The notes beneath the pieces were generated by a model that saw only the letters and a list, made by a program, of their open reading frames with translations, searched no databases and was not told the DNA's origin. Source: JAVVHH01 sp965199585 (GTDB lineage: Bacteria > Pseudomonadota > Alphaproteobacteria > Acetobacterales > Acetobacteraceae). Taken from it: 64,000 nt of DNA. The DNA is taken from the NCBI GenBank assembly GCA_965199585.1, contig CBDASI010000002.1, positions 3,410,001-3,474,000 of the forward strand, written 5' to 3'. The stretch's first letter is position 1. Each line of letters begins with the position of its first letter. Position numbers and translations under genes: made by a program. Below are positions 24,783 through 34,055 of the stretch, piece by piece.

Positions 24783-26104
24783 CCGCCGTCTTCGCCGGCG
24801 AGCGCTATGCCGTGGTCGGGCTCGGCCGCAATGGGCTCCCGGTCGCCCATGCGCTGCTGGAGATGGGGGCTGATGTAGCCGTGTGGGACGACCGCGCGAC
24901 CCCGCCCGGCCTCGCGCCCCTGCCGCAGCCGTTCGACCTCGCCGGCTACACCGCGCTGGTGTTGAGCCCCGGCATCCCGCATGCGCTGCCGACCGTCCAT
25001 CCCGCCGCCGCGGCCGCTGCAGCCGCCGGCATCCCGATCCTGTCGGACGCCGACCTACTCTACGTCGCGACCCGGCGCCGTGGTTCGGCCGCCCGCTTCG
25101 TCGGCATCACCGGCACCAACGGCAAGAGCACCACGACGGCTCTATTGCACCACATGCTCGCTTCGTCAGGCCGGGCATCGGCCGCCGGCGGCAATCTCGG
25201 CACGCCCGCTTTGGTCCTGCCGCAATTGGGCGATACGGGCGTCTACGTGCTGGAGATGTCGTCCTACATGTTGGAGCGCCTGCACAGCTTGCGCTTCGAC
25301 GTCGCCTGCCTGCTCAACCTGAGCCCGGACCACCTGGATCGGCACGGCTCGATGAACGGCTATGCGGCGGCCAAGCTGCACATCTTCGACCGTCAGGCGC
25401 CGGGCGACACCGCCGTGCTCGGCATTGACGACGAGCTGACAGCGGCGCTTCCGATTGCCGGCCTACGTATCTCCGGCGAGCGGCCCGCCGATGTCTGGTG
25501 CGACGACGGCATCCTGCGCGACGCGTCGGGCCCGATCGTCGACATGGCCGACGCGCCCGCCCTGCCCGGCTCGCATAACGCGCAGAATGCCGCCGCCGCC
25601 GCCGCGATGGCCGCCGCCCTTGGCCTCGACCGCGCCGCCATCGCCGCCGGCATCCGCAGCTTCCCCGGTTTGCCGCATCGGCAGCAGCGCGTGGCGACCA
25701 TCGACGGCGTCGCCTGGATCAACGACAGCAAGGCCACCAACGCCGACGCTGCTGCTCGCGCAATGGCTTGCTACCGGCGCATCGTCTGGATCGCCGGCGG
25801 CGTGTCCAAAGCCGGCGGCATCGCCGATCTGGTCCCCTACTTCCCGCGCCTGGCACACGCGCTGCTGATCGGCCGCGACGCGCCGATCCTGGCCGAGACG
25901 CTGGCCGCCGCCGCGGTACCGTTCACTGAGTGCGGCACGCTCGAGGCCGCCTGCCAGACCGCACGTCGTATCGCGCCGGGCCTCGACGCCGACACGGTGC
26001 TGCTCTCGCCCGCCTGCGCCAGCTTCGACCAGTTCAGCGGCTTCGAAGCCCGCGGCGATCGCTTCGCCGATCTCGCCCGTCAAACAGTCAGGGAGCCCGC
26101 CTGA
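24779..26104 (+). CDS. murD: UDP-MurNAc-L-alanine:D-glutamate ligase MurD
   Basis: Cytoplasmic Mur ligase that adds D-glutamate. In 441 residues the N-domain Rossmann motif VVGLGRNGLPVAHALL is followed by the ATP site ITGTNGKSTTTALL, GGNLGTPAL, LEMSSYMLERLHSLRFDVACLLNLSPDHLDRHG, and the C-domain GLPHRQQRVATIDGVAWINDSKATN. The start overlaps the mraY stop (ATGA). A long upstream frame opening at 24461 is a shadow within mraY. Confidence 0.96.
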   Translation: MTAVFAGERYAVVGLGRNGLPVAHALLEMGADVAVWDDRATPPGLAPLPQPFDLAGYTALVLSPGIPHALPTVHPAAAAAAAAGIPILSDADLLYVATRRRGSAARFVGITGTNGKSTTTALLHHMLASSGRASAAGGNLGTPALVLPQLGDTGVYVLEMSSYMLERLHSLRFDVACLLNLSPDHLDRHGSMNGYAAAKLHIFDRQAPGDTAVLGIDDELTAALPIAGLRISGERPADVWCDDGILRDASGPIVDMADAPALPGSHNAQNAAAAAAMAAALGLDRAAIAAGIRSFPGLPHRQQRVATIDGVAWINDSKATNADAAARAMACYRRIVWIAGGVSKAGGIADLVPYFPRLAHALLIGRDAPILAETLAAAAVPFTECGTLEAACQTARRIAPGLDADTVLLSPACASFDQFSGFEARGDRFADLARQTVREPA

Positions 26105-27234
26105 TGCGCCTCGCCAATCCCGACGACTCCGTCCTCGGCCGCTGGTGGCTCACCGTCGATCGCTGGACCTTGTTCGCCGTCGCGATCCTGATCGGCTTCG
26201 GCTACATTATGATGCTCGCCGCCTCGCCCGCGGTCGCCGAGCGCATCCACGTCAGCCGCGACGCCTTTATCGTCAAGCAGATCGTATTCCTGTGCCTGGC
26301 CAGCCTGATCGTCGTCGCCGTCTCGCTGCTGACGCCGCGGCAGGTGCGCCGCCTCGCGCTGATCGGCTGCGGCATCTCGATCCTGCTGACCGCGTGGACC
26401 ATCGGGCACGGCGTGGACATCAAGGGCGCGCGCCGCTGGATCAATCTGCCGGGCATGACGCTGCAGCCGAGCGAGTTCATCAAGCCGACCTTCGCCGTCG
26501 TCACCGCCTGGCTGCTGACCGAGCTGCAATGGGGCCGCCGCACGTCCGGCATGCTTGCGGCCGGGGCGGTGTTCGGGCTGATCGCATTGCTGCTGAAGTC
26601 GCAGCCGGACATGGGCATGCTCGCGGTGGTCGGTTGCGTGTTCTTCGTGCAGCTGTTCATCGCCGGGCTGAACCTGCTGCTGGTAGGCGTCGGCGCCGGG
26701 GCGCTCGGGGCCGCCGCCGTCGCGGCCTACACCTTCTTCCCGCATGTCCGCAGCCGCGTCACCCGCTTCCTCGACCCGGCGGCGGGCGATAATTACCAGG
26801 TCACCACCGCGCTCGAAGCCTTCGGCAATGGCGGACTGCTCGGCCGCGGGCCCGGCGAGGGCCGGGTCAAGGACGTGCTGCCGGACGCGCATGCGGACTT
26901 CGTGTTCGCCGTCATGGGCGAGGAATTCGGCCTGGTGGTCTGCATCTTCGTGCTGGGCATCTTCGGCTTCATCGTGCTGCGCGGGCTCATCAAGCTGATC
27001 GCCGAGCACGACCTGTTCGTCGTGTTGGCGGCCTCCGGCCTGGTGACCAGCTTCGGGCTGCAGAGCTTCATCAACATGGCGTCGTCGCTGCACCTGATCC
27101 CGACCAAGGGCATGACGCTGCCCTTCGTCTCCTACGGTGGCTCCTCCGTGCTGGCGATCGCGCTCGGCATCGGCATGCTGCTGGCGCTCACCCGCCAGCG
27201 CGGCCGCAACGAGATCTGGGAGGGCGCACGATGA
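26104..27234 (+). CDS. ftsW: FtsW, septal peptidoglycan glycosyltransferase (SEDS family)
   Basis: SEDS polymerase that acts with FtsI at the division septum. The 376-residue chain has ten hydrophobic segments, with the family motifs GARRWINLPGMTLQPSEF, KSQPDMG, PAAGDNYQVTTALEAFGNGGLLGRGPGEG, LPDAHADFVFAVMGEEFG and LPFVSYGGSSVLA. The start ATG shares one base with the murD stop (TGATG), and the end overlaps murG by ATGA. Confidence 0.96.
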   Translation: MRLANPDDSVLGRWWLTVDRWTLFAVAILIGFGYIMMLAASPAVAERIHVSRDAFIVKQIVFLCLASLIVVAVSLLTPRQVRRLALIGCGISILLTAWTIGHGVDIKGARRWINLPGMTLQPSEFIKPTFAVVTAWLLTELQWGRRTSGMLAAGAVFGLIALLLKSQPDMGMLAVVGCVFFVQLFIAGLNLLLVGVGAGALGAAAVAAYTFFPHVRSRVTRFLDPAAGDNYQVTTALEAFGNGGLLGRGPGEGRVKDVLPDAHADFVFAVMGEEFGLVVCIFVLGIFGFIVLRGLIKLIAEHDLFVVLAASGLVTSFGLQSFINMASSLHLIPTKGMTLPFVSYGGSSVLAIALGIGMLLALTRQRGRNEIWEGAR

Positions 27235-28349
27235 GGGGCGACCCGGTCCGCCCGATCGTCATCGCCGCCGGCGGCACCGGCGGGCATTTCTTCCCGGCCG
27301 AGGCGCTGGCCAGCGAATTGGTCCGCAGGGGCCACCGCGTCGCGCTGATGACCGACAGCCGTAGCGGCGGCGAGCGCTCCGCCGTGTTCGCCGGGCGCGA
27401 GGTGTTCGTCCTGCCCGGCGCGGGCGTCGCCGGCCGCGGCGTCCTGCGCGGCGCCAAGGCGCTGGTCGCGCTGACCCGCGGCACGCTCGAGGCGCGGCGC
27501 GTGCTCGCCCGGCTCGACCCGGCGGTGCTGATCGGCTTCGGCGGCTATCCATCGGTGCCGCCGGTGCTGGCCGCCGGCCTCATGCGCCGCCGCAAGCCGA
27601 CCATCGTCCTGCACGAGCAGAACGCCGTGCTCGGCCGCGCCAACCGCATGCTGGCCCGCTGGGCCGACTGGCTCGCGCTCGGCGTCGCCCAGACCCGCGC
27701 GCTGCCCGGCCGCCCGCCGACCCGCGTCACCGGCAACCCGGTCCGCCCCGAGATCGCCGCCTTGGCCGGCAACAGCTATGTGCCGCCCGAACCCGGCGCT
27801 CCCCTGCGCGTGCTGGTCACCGGCGGCAGCCAGGGTGCCCGCATCTTCAGCCATGCCCTGCCGACCGCCTTAGGATTACTGCCACTCGCCCTGCGCGCGC
27901 GGCTGCGCATGACCCAGCAATGCCGCCCGGAGGACCTGGAGCACGTGCGCGCCGCTTACGCCAAGCTCGGTATCGAGGCCGAATTGTCGCCGTTCTTCGC
28001 CGACATGGCGCAGCGCCTGGCCGACACGGACCTCGTGATCGCCCGCGCCGGCGCCAGCACCGTGGCCGAGTTGGCCATCGCCGGCCGCCCGGCCCTGCTG
28101 GTCCCGTTCCCGCACGCCATCGACAACCACCAGCTCGACAATGCCCGCGCGATCGACGCACTCGTCATCGAGCAGGCCGATTTCGAACGCCGCCCCGAAC
28201 TGCTAGCCGAAAAGCTGCTACCCCGGCTGCAATCGCCGGATTGGCTGGTCATCGCAGCGCACGCGATCGAGCAACATGCGATCCCGGACGCGGCCGTGCG
28301 GCTGGCCGATCTCGTCGAGACGGCTCTCACCAAGGAAGTCACAGCATGA
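27231..28349 (+). CDS. murG: Undecaprenyldiphospho-muramoylpentapeptide GlcNAc transferase MurG
   Basis: GT28 glycosyltransferase on the inner face of the membrane that converts lipid I to lipid II. Its 372 residues include the glycine-rich IAAGGTGGHFFPAEALA, VLIGFGGYPSVPPVLAA, LHEQNAVLGRANRML, LVTGGSQGARIFS, and the donor-binding ARAGASTVAELAIAGRPALLVPFPHAIDNHQ. It overlaps ftsW and murC by four bases each. Confidence 0.96.
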   Translation: MRGDPVRPIVIAAGGTGGHFFPAEALASELVRRGHRVALMTDSRSGGERSAVFAGREVFVLPGAGVAGRGVLRGAKALVALTRGTLEARRVLARLDPAVLIGFGGYPSVPPVLAAGLMRRRKPTIVLHEQNAVLGRANRMLARWADWLALGVAQTRALPGRPPTRVTGNPVRPEIAALAGNSYVPPEPGAPLRVLVTGGSQGARIFSHALPTALGLLPLALRARLRMTQQCRPEDLEHVRAAYAKLGIEAELSPFFADMAQRLADTDLVIARAGASTVAELAIAGRPALLVPFPHAIDNHQLDNARAIDALVIEQADFERRPELLAEKLLPRLQSPDWLVIAAHAIEQHAIPDAAVRLADLVETALTKEVTA

Positions 28350-29776
28350 GAGCGCTCCCGCTCGGCATCGGCACGATCCACTTCGTCGGCATCGGCGGCA
28401 TCGGCATGTCCGGCATTGCCGAAGTGCTGCACACGCTTGGCTACGCGGTGCAGGGCAGCGACATCGCCGATAACTACAACGTCAAGCGCCTGCGCGAGGC
28501 CGGGATCCCGGTCGCCATCGGGCACGACGAGCGCAACGTCGCCAACGCGCAGGTCGTCGTCACCAGCACCGCGGTCAAGCGCGATAATCCCGAGGTCATG
28601 GCCGCCCGCGCCCGCCTCGTGCCGGTCGTGCGCCGCGCCGAAATGCTGGCCGAGCTGATGCGGCTGAAATGGGCCATCGCCGTCGGCGGCACCCACGGCA
28701 AGACGACGACCACGAGCCTGATCGCCTGCGTGCTCGAGGCCGCCAGCATCGACCCGACCGTGATCAACGGTGGCATCATCAACGCTTACGGCAGCAACAC
28801 GCGGCTCGGCGAAGGCGACTGGATGGTGGTCGAGGCCGATGAGAGCGACGGCAGCTTCCTGCGCCTGCCCGCCGTCATTGCCGTGGTGACCAACATGGAC
28901 CCGGAGCACCTCGACCACTGGGGCACCGCGGACGCCATGGTCGCCGGCTACGACCAATTCGTCGGCAACATCCCGTTCTACGGCTTCGGCGTGCTGTGCA
29001 TCGACCATCCCGGCGTGCAGTCGATGATCCCCCGCCTGTCGGACCGCCGTATCATCACCTACGGCTTCTCGCCGCAGGCGGACGTCAGGGCCGAGCGCCT
29101 GGTCATGGACAAACTCGGCTCGACGTTCGAGGTGGTGGTCACCGACCGTAACAAGAACCGCACCCGCAAGATGGGCCCGTTCCGGTTGCCGATGCTGGGC
29201 CAGCACAACGTGCAGAACGCGCTGGCCGCCATCACCATCGCCATCGAGATGGACGTCGACGAGCACACGCTGCGCAGCGCGTTCGCCGGGTTCCGCGGCG
29301 TCAAGCGGCGCTTCACCAAGACGGGCGAGGCCAACGGCGTCACCGTGATCGACGATTACGGCCACCATCCAGTGGAGATCGCCGCCGTGCTGAAGGCCGC
29401 CCGCCAGGCCGGCGCCCGCGACGTGATCGCCGTGGTACAGCCGCATCGCTACTCGCGGCTGCAATCGCTATTCCCCGAGTTCTGCACCTGCATGAACGAC
29501 GCCGGCACCGTCATCGTGGCCGATGTCTATGCCGCCGGCGAAGCGCCGATTCCCGGCATCAGCCGCGACGGCCTGGTCGACGGGCTGCGCGCCCGCGGAC
29601 ACCGCAGCGTCGTGCCACTGCCGGGCCCGGAGCACTTGGCCGAGATGGTCAACTCGATCGCGCGGCCCGGCGATTTCGTCATCTGCCTCGGTGCCGGCAA
29701 CATCACGCAATGGGCGGCGACGCTGCCGGCCGACTTGGCCGCGCTGCAGGGTGCGACTTCGAGGCGCGCCGGATGA
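28346..29776 (+). CDS. murC: UDP-MurNAc-L-alanine ligase MurC
   Basis: First Mur ligase, adding L-alanine to UDP-MurNAc. The 476-residue chain has IHFVGIGGIGMSGIAEVL at the N-terminus, VGGTHGKTTTTSLIACVL as the ATP site, EADESDGSFLRLPAVIAVVTNMDPEHLDHW, and the C-domain IDDYGHHPVEIAAVL with VQPHRYSRL. The start overlaps murG by ATGA and the end overlaps murB by ATGA. Confidence 0.97.
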   Translation: MRALPLGIGTIHFVGIGGIGMSGIAEVLHTLGYAVQGSDIADNYNVKRLREAGIPVAIGHDERNVANAQVVVTSTAVKRDNPEVMAARARLVPVVRRAEMLAELMRLKWAIAVGGTHGKTTTTSLIACVLEAASIDPTVINGGIINAYGSNTRLGEGDWMVVEADESDGSFLRLPAVIAVVTNMDPEHLDHWGTADAMVAGYDQFVGNIPFYGFGVLCIDHPGVQSMIPRLSDRRIITYGFSPQADVRAERLVMDKLGSTFEVVVTDRNKNRTRKMGPFRLPMLGQHNVQNALAAITIAIEMDVDEHTLRSAFAGFRGVKRRFTKTGEANGVTVIDDYGHHPVEIAAVLKAARQAGARDVIAVVQPHRYSRLQSLFPEFCTCMNDAGTVIVADVYAAGEAPIPGISRDGLVDGLRARGHRSVVPLPGPEHLAEMVNSIARPGDFVICLGAGNITQWAATLPADLAALQGATSRRAG

Positions 29777-30819
29777 GTTTCGGCACCGCCCTCGCCGACA
29801 GTCTCCCGCCCATCCGTGGCCGGGTGCAAGCCGGCGCCCCGTTGGGCGCGCTCACCTGGTTCCGCGTCGGCGGCCCGGCCGAGGCGCTGGTGCGTCCGAG
29901 CAGCGTGAGCGATCTGTCCGCGCTCCTCGCCGCCTTGCCGCTGGACGTCCCGGTGCAGGTACTCGGGGCCGCCAGCAACGTCATCGTGCGCGATGGCGGC
30001 CTGCCCGGCGTGGTGCTGCGGCTGGCCCGCGGCTTCAACGAGATCGACGTTCAGACCGACGGCATCGTCGCCGGTGCCGCGTGCCTCGATGCGGTCGTCG
30101 CCGAGCATGCTGCCGAAGCCGGGCTGACCGGGCTCGAGTTCCTCTCCGGCATCCCCGGCTCCATCGGCGGCGCGCTGGCAATGAATGCCGGCGCCTATGG
30201 CGGCGACGTCGCCTCTTGCCTCGAATGGGCGGAGTTCGTGGCCCGCTCCGGCGAGGTCGTGCGCTTGCCTGCCGCCAGCCTCGCCTTCGCCTATCGGCAC
30301 GCCACGCTGGCGCCAGGAGCCGTCATCGTGCGCGCCCGCTTTTGGGCTCGGGCCGGCGACCGCGCCACGGTCGCGGCGACCATGGCCGACATCCGTGCCA
30401 ACCGCGAAGCGACGCAGCCCGTTCGCGCCCGCACCGGCGGCAGCACGTTCCGCAACCCGCCGGGCCAAAAGGCCTGGGAGCTGATCGACGGCGCCGGCTG
30501 CCGCGGCCTGCGTCGGGGCGGCGCGCAAGTCAGCGAGAAGCACTGCAACTTCCTGCTCAACACCGGCGACGCCACCGCCGCTGACCTCGAAGGCCTCGGC
30601 GAGGACGTCCGCCGCCGCGTGCTGGAGAGCAGCGGCGTGATGCTGGATTGGGAGATCAAGCGCATGGGCATCCCACTCGAATCGAAACCCTCTTCCGCTG
30701 GCGGGAGAGCGTTGGGCGAGGGTGGTCCGTGCGACGCGGCGATCACCTCTGGCGGCTCCACCCTCACCCCGGCCCTCTCTCGCCAGCGGGAGAGGGAGCA
30801 GATGGGAGCAATGACATGA
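29773..30819 (+). CDS. murB: UDP-N-acetylenolpyruvoylglucosamine reductase MurB with repeat-derived tail
   Basis: FAD- and NADPH-dependent reductase that makes UDP-MurNAc. In 348 residues the FAD-binding region (TWFRVGGPAEALVRP, VLGAASNVIVRDGGLPGVVLRL), GLTGLEFLSGIPGSIGGALAMNAGAYGG, TGGSTFRNPPGQKAWELIDGAG and SEKHCNFLLNTGDATA are all present. The normal protein appears to end at about residue 304 (EIKRMGIP). The last 40-odd residues (SSAGGRALGEGG, STLTPALSRQRERE) are the translation of an inverted pair of palindromic repeat sequence. The MurB frame survives and still overlaps ddl by ATGA. Confidence 0.93.
   Translation: MSFGTALADSLPPIRGRVQAGAPLGALTWFRVGGPAEALVRPSSVSDLSALLAALPLDVPVQVLGAASNVIVRDGGLPGVVLRLARGFNEIDVQTDGIVAGAACLDAVVAEHAAEAGLTGLEFLSGIPGSIGGALAMNAGAYGGDVASCLEWAEFVARSGEVVRLPAASLAFAYRHATLAPGAVIVRARFWARAGDRATVAATMADIRANREATQPVRARTGGSTFRNPPGQKAWELIDGAGCRGLRRGGAQVSEKHCNFLLNTGDATAADLEGLGEDVRRRVLESSGVMLDWEIKRMGIPLESKPSSAGGRALGEGGPCDAAITSGGSTLTPALSRQREREQMGAMT
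30688..30796. repeat. Inverted pair of REP-like palindromic repeat inside murB 3' end
   Basis: Arm 1 (30688-30725) reads CCCTCTTCCGCTGGCGGGAG and onward to GGGCGAGGGTGG. Arm 2 (30758-30796) reads CCACCCTCACCCCGGCCCTC and onward to GCCAGCGGGAGAGGGA. The arms are imperfect reverse complements of each other around a 32-bp spacer. The wording matches a very common proteobacterial intergenic repeat type. Here both arms are translated as part of murB. Confidence 0.75.
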
Positions 30820-31736
30820 AGCGCGTCGCGGTTCTCTACGGCGGCATCTCGGCCGAGCGGGACGTCAGTCTCTCCAGCGGCAAGCAGGTGATTCTCGCGC
30901 TACGGGCCGCCGGCTTCGACGTGACGCCCGTGCTCGTCGGCCCCGACCTGCGCGCCGTGCTCGCCGCGCTCGACCCGGCGCCCGACGTCGTGTTCAACGC
31001 GCTGCACGGCCGTTTCGGCGAGGACGGCACCATCCAGGGCGTGCTGGACTGGCTCAACATCCCCTACACGCATTCCGGCGTGCGCGCCTCGGCGCTGGCG
31101 ATGGACAAGCAGGCCGCCAAAACGGTGTTCGCCGGCGCCGGGCTGCCGGTGGCCGCCGGGTCGGTGATCCCGGTCGAGGCGCTCGAGGCGGCGGACCCGC
31201 TGCCGCTACCGTACGTGATCAAGCCGCTTAACGAGGGCTCCTCGGTCGGCGTCGAGATCCTGCGTGACGGTGACAACCGCCGGGCCGAGATCGCCCGCAA
31301 GTGGCGATTCGGGCCGGAGGCGATGGTCGAGGAATACATCCCGGGCCGCGAGATCACCGTCGGCGTCATGGGCGACCGCGCGCTCGCCGTCACCGAAATC
31401 AGCGCCGATGCCGGGGCGTTCTACGACTACGAGAGCAAATACGCCGAGGGCGGCTCGCGCCACCAGATCCCGGCGGCAATCCACCCCGACACCTATGCCC
31501 GTGCGCTGGACGTCGCCGTCGCCGCGCACCGCGCCCTTGGTTGCCGCGGGGCCAGCCGAGCCGATTTCCGCCTCGACGAGACCGAGGCGGGCCCCGGCCG
31601 GCTAGTCCTTCTTGAGGTCAACACGCAGCCGGGCCTGACGCCCACGAGCCTGCTGCCGGAACAGGCTGCCTACCAGGGCATCGGCTTCCCCGAGCTGTGC
31701 ACCTGGATGGTCGAGAACGCCGCATGTCGCGCATAG
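30816..31736 (+). CDS. ddl: D-alanine--D-alanine ligase
   Basis: ATP-grasp ligase that makes D-Ala-D-Ala for MurF. The 306-residue chain starts MKRVAVLYGGISAERDVSLSSG. It contains VVFNALHGRFGEDGTIQG, LDWLNIPYTHSGVRASALAMDK, PYVIKPLNEGSSVGVEIL, SADAGAFYDYESKYAEGGS and the metal site VLLEVNTQPGLTPTSLLPEQA. A longer upstream frame runs through the murB repeat region and was rejected. The 3' end overlaps ftsQ by 13 bp. Confidence 0.96.
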   Translation: MKRVAVLYGGISAERDVSLSSGKQVILALRAAGFDVTPVLVGPDLRAVLAALDPAPDVVFNALHGRFGEDGTIQGVLDWLNIPYTHSGVRASALAMDKQAAKTVFAGAGLPVAAGSVIPVEALEAADPLPLPYVIKPLNEGSSVGVEILRDGDNRRAEIARKWRFGPEAMVEEYIPGREITVGVMGDRALAVTEISADAGAFYDYESKYAEGGSRHQIPAAIHPDTYARALDVAVAAHRALGCRGASRADFRLDETEAGPGRLVLLEVNTQPGLTPTSLLPEQAAYQGIGFPELCTWMVENAACRA

Positions 31737-32638
31737 ACCCGCCCGCCCGGCTCCGCTCGCCCGCCCCCACGCAGCAGCGCACCCCGGCCAAGGCGCCGCC
31801 GCCGCTGCAAGTCCGGCGGCCGTCGCGCGCCGGCCTGTTCTGGCGCCGCCGGAACAAGCTCGTCTGGCCCGCACTGGTCGGAGCCGCCCTGCTGGCGATG
31901 CTGCTGGCCGGCGTGTCGGTAGTTCGCAGCTTCAATTCTGGCAATTCGGTCGCCGGGCTGCCGGAGCGGCTGGGCATCGGCGGCGGGCTACTGGTGCAGG
32001 ACATCCGCATTGAGGGGCGCGACAAGACGCCGGAGAACTTCCTGCGCGCCGCGCTGGGCATCTCGAAAGGCGACAAGCTGCTCGGCTTCTCGCTCGAGGC
32101 CGCCCGCGCCCGTATCGAGAAACTCACCTGGGTGCAGCACGCCACCGTCGAGCGGCATCTGCCGGGCACCATCGTCGTCAAGCTGGAGGAGCGGCGGCCG
32201 TTCGCCGTCTGGCAGAACGGTGGCAAGTTCCAGCTGATCGACCGCGGCGGCGACGTCGTCGTGCAACAGGATCCGGGCAAGGATGCCGACGCGTTCAAGA
32301 CGCTGCCGCTGGTCGTCGGCGCCGGTGCGCCGGAAGCTGCCGCGTCGCTGCTCGACGATCTCGCCGCGCTGCCGGCGCTGCGCTCCCGCGTGGTCGCCGC
32401 GGTCCGGGTCGGCGAGCGGCGCTGGAACCTGCACCTCAGCAACGGCGCCGACGTGCTGCTGCCCGAGGGCGCCGAGGGCCCCGCCATGACCCGGCTGATG
32501 GAACTCCAGACCAGCCAGGCGTTGCTGGATCGTCCGTTGCAGGTCGTCGACATGCGGCTGCCGGACCGACTCGTCGTCCGGCCCATCAGCGCTCCGGGCG
32601 GCACCTCCCCGACTCCAGCGGGAAAGAAGCCGTCATGA
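31724..32638 (+). CDS. ftsQ: Cell division protein FtsQ
   Basis: Bitopic divisome protein that bridges early and late division proteins. In 304 residues a basic proline-rich cytoplasmic N-terminus (about 1-45) is followed by a membrane segment (about 46-65, LVWPALVGAALLAMLLAGVSVV) and a periplasmic POTRA domain (LLVQDIRIEGRDKTPENFLRAAL). The FtsQ beta domain follows (LTWVQHATVERHLPGTIVVKLEERRPFAVWQNGGKFQLIDRGG in order). Start MSRIDPPARL is inside the end of ddl. Overlaps ftsA by ATGA. Confidence 0.94.
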   Translation: MSRIDPPARLRSPAPTQQRTPAKAPPPLQVRRPSRAGLFWRRRNKLVWPALVGAALLAMLLAGVSVVRSFNSGNSVAGLPERLGIGGGLLVQDIRIEGRDKTPENFLRAALGISKGDKLLGFSLEAARARIEKLTWVQHATVERHLPGTIVVKLEERRPFAVWQNGGKFQLIDRGGDVVVQQDPGKDADAFKTLPLVVGAGAPEAAASLLDDLAALPALRSRVVAAVRVGERRWNLHLSNGADVLLPEGAEGPAMTRLMELQTSQALLDRPLQVVDMRLPDRLVVRPISAPGGTSPTPAGKKPS

Positions 32639-33987
32639 ACGACGTCACGCGGCGCCGCATGTCCCCCGTCCCTCTGAAGGAAGCCGAGCCCGACCTGTTG
32701 GAGAAGCTTAGCATTGCCGGTCCGCCGGTCCCACCCGACGCACCGCGCAACCGCCCGGCCCGCTCCGGCACCTTCGGTGTGCTCGACGTGGGCAGCACCA
32801 AGGTCTGCTGCATGATCGGCCGCACCGACCCGGACGGTGTCATCCGCATCATCGGCTCGGCCATGCGCGCCTCCCGCGGCGTGCGCGCCGGCGGCATCGT
32901 CGACCTCGACGCCGCCTCGCAGGCGATCGCCGGCGTGGTGGGCGAGGCCGAGGACAAGGCCGGCCAGCGTATCGAGCATTACCTAGTCAACCTATCCTGC
33001 GGTCAGCCGGAGAGCCGGCTCTACACGGTCGAGTGGCCGGTCGGCGGCCGCGCGATCACCGAGCACGATCTGCGCCGGGTCGTGCAGGAAGGCGGCCGAC
33101 GGGCGCTGATCACCGGCCGCGAGATCATCCACGTGGTGCCGTTGATGTTCTCGGTCGACGAGACCCAGGGCGTGTCGGACCCGCGACGGATGCACTGCGA
33201 CCAACTGCGCGCCAAGCTGCACGTGATCGATGCGGCCTCGTCGGCGGTGCACAACCTGATCGCCACCATCGGCCGCTGCAAGCTGCAGCTCGAGGAACTC
33301 GTCAGCGCCCCCCTCGCCTCCGGGCTGGCGACGCTGGTCGAGGACGAGCGCCAGCTCGGCACCACCGTGATCGACATGGGCGGCGGCACCACGGGCATGG
33401 CGGTGTTCAGCGAAGGACAGCTGCTGCACACAGCGCATCTGCGCATCGGCGGGCTGCACATCACCAAGGACATCGCCCAGGGACTATCCACACCGCTGGC
33501 CCAGGCCGAACGGCTCAAGACACTCTACGGCAGCGCCCAACCCAGCCCGGACGATGAGCGAGAGATGCTGCCGATCTCGCTCGTGGGAGAGGAGGAACAC
33601 GACGTCCACAAGATCCCGCGCAGCAAGGTCATCAGCATCATCGTCCCGCGGCTGGAAGAGACGTTCGAGATGGTGCGGGCCCAGCTCGACGCCGCCGGCA
33701 TCGCCCGGGAGGCCGGCCATCGCATCGTGCTGACCGGCGGGGCGAGCCAGATGCCCGGGCTGCGCGACATGGCGACGCGGATCCTGGGCGGGCAGGTCCG
33801 CCTGGGCAAGCCGGCTCATCTACGCGGCCTGCCCGACTTCGCCGCCGGCCCGGCCTTTGCCACCGCGTCCGGGCTGCTGGCCTGGGCCTCCGGCTCGGGC
33901 CGTCACCTGGCCGACATCAAGCTCGAGGAGGACGGTCCACCGACGTTACTCGCCCGGATCGTTAAATTTATCGGAGATCGACTGTAG
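32635..33987 (+). CDS. ftsA: Cell division protein FtsA
   Basis: Actin-like ATPase that anchors FtsZ to the membrane. The 450-residue chain has an N-terminal extension of about 40 residues before FGVLDVGSTKVCCMIGR (phosphate 1). The SHS2/1C domain follows, then GTTVIDMGGGTTGMAVFSEGQLLHT (phosphate 2) and HRIVLTGGASQMPGL (adenosine). The C-terminal amphipathic helix LLARIVKFIGDRL is the membrane-targeting sequence. The end lies 68 bp before ftsZ, the longest gap inside the dcw core. Confidence 0.96.
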   Translation: MNDVTRRRMSPVPLKEAEPDLLEKLSIAGPPVPPDAPRNRPARSGTFGVLDVGSTKVCCMIGRTDPDGVIRIIGSAMRASRGVRAGGIVDLDAASQAIAGVVGEAEDKAGQRIEHYLVNLSCGQPESRLYTVEWPVGGRAITEHDLRRVVQEGGRRALITGREIIHVVPLMFSVDETQGVSDPRRMHCDQLRAKLHVIDAASSAVHNLIATIGRCKLQLEELVSAPLASGLATLVEDERQLGTTVIDMGGGTTGMAVFSEGQLLHTAHLRIGGLHITKDIAQGLSTPLAQAERLKTLYGSAQPSPDDEREMLPISLVGEEEHDVHKIPRSKVISIIVPRLEETFEMVRAQLDAAGIAREAGHRIVLTGGASQMPGLRDMATRILGGQVRLGKPAHLRGLPDFAAGPAFATASGLLAWASGSGRHLADIKLEEDGPPTLLARIVKFIGDRL

Positions 33988-34055
33988 TCGCAGCCGCGAC
34001 TCCTGCCGTCTGTGCCACATCTTCATCACCAGAGCCCGTGAGGGAAAAAACCACC

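Noticed and set aside
27956..29464. 502-codon open frame antisense to murG/murC
   Set aside because: High GC gives long antisense frames; it is rich in His/Asp/Gly/Ala/Val without motifs and lies opposite well-identified genes.
31618..32979. 453-codon minus-strand frame opposite ftsQ/ftsA
   Set aside because: Shadow of the coding strand; no recognisable motif and Ser/Arg/Pro-rich.
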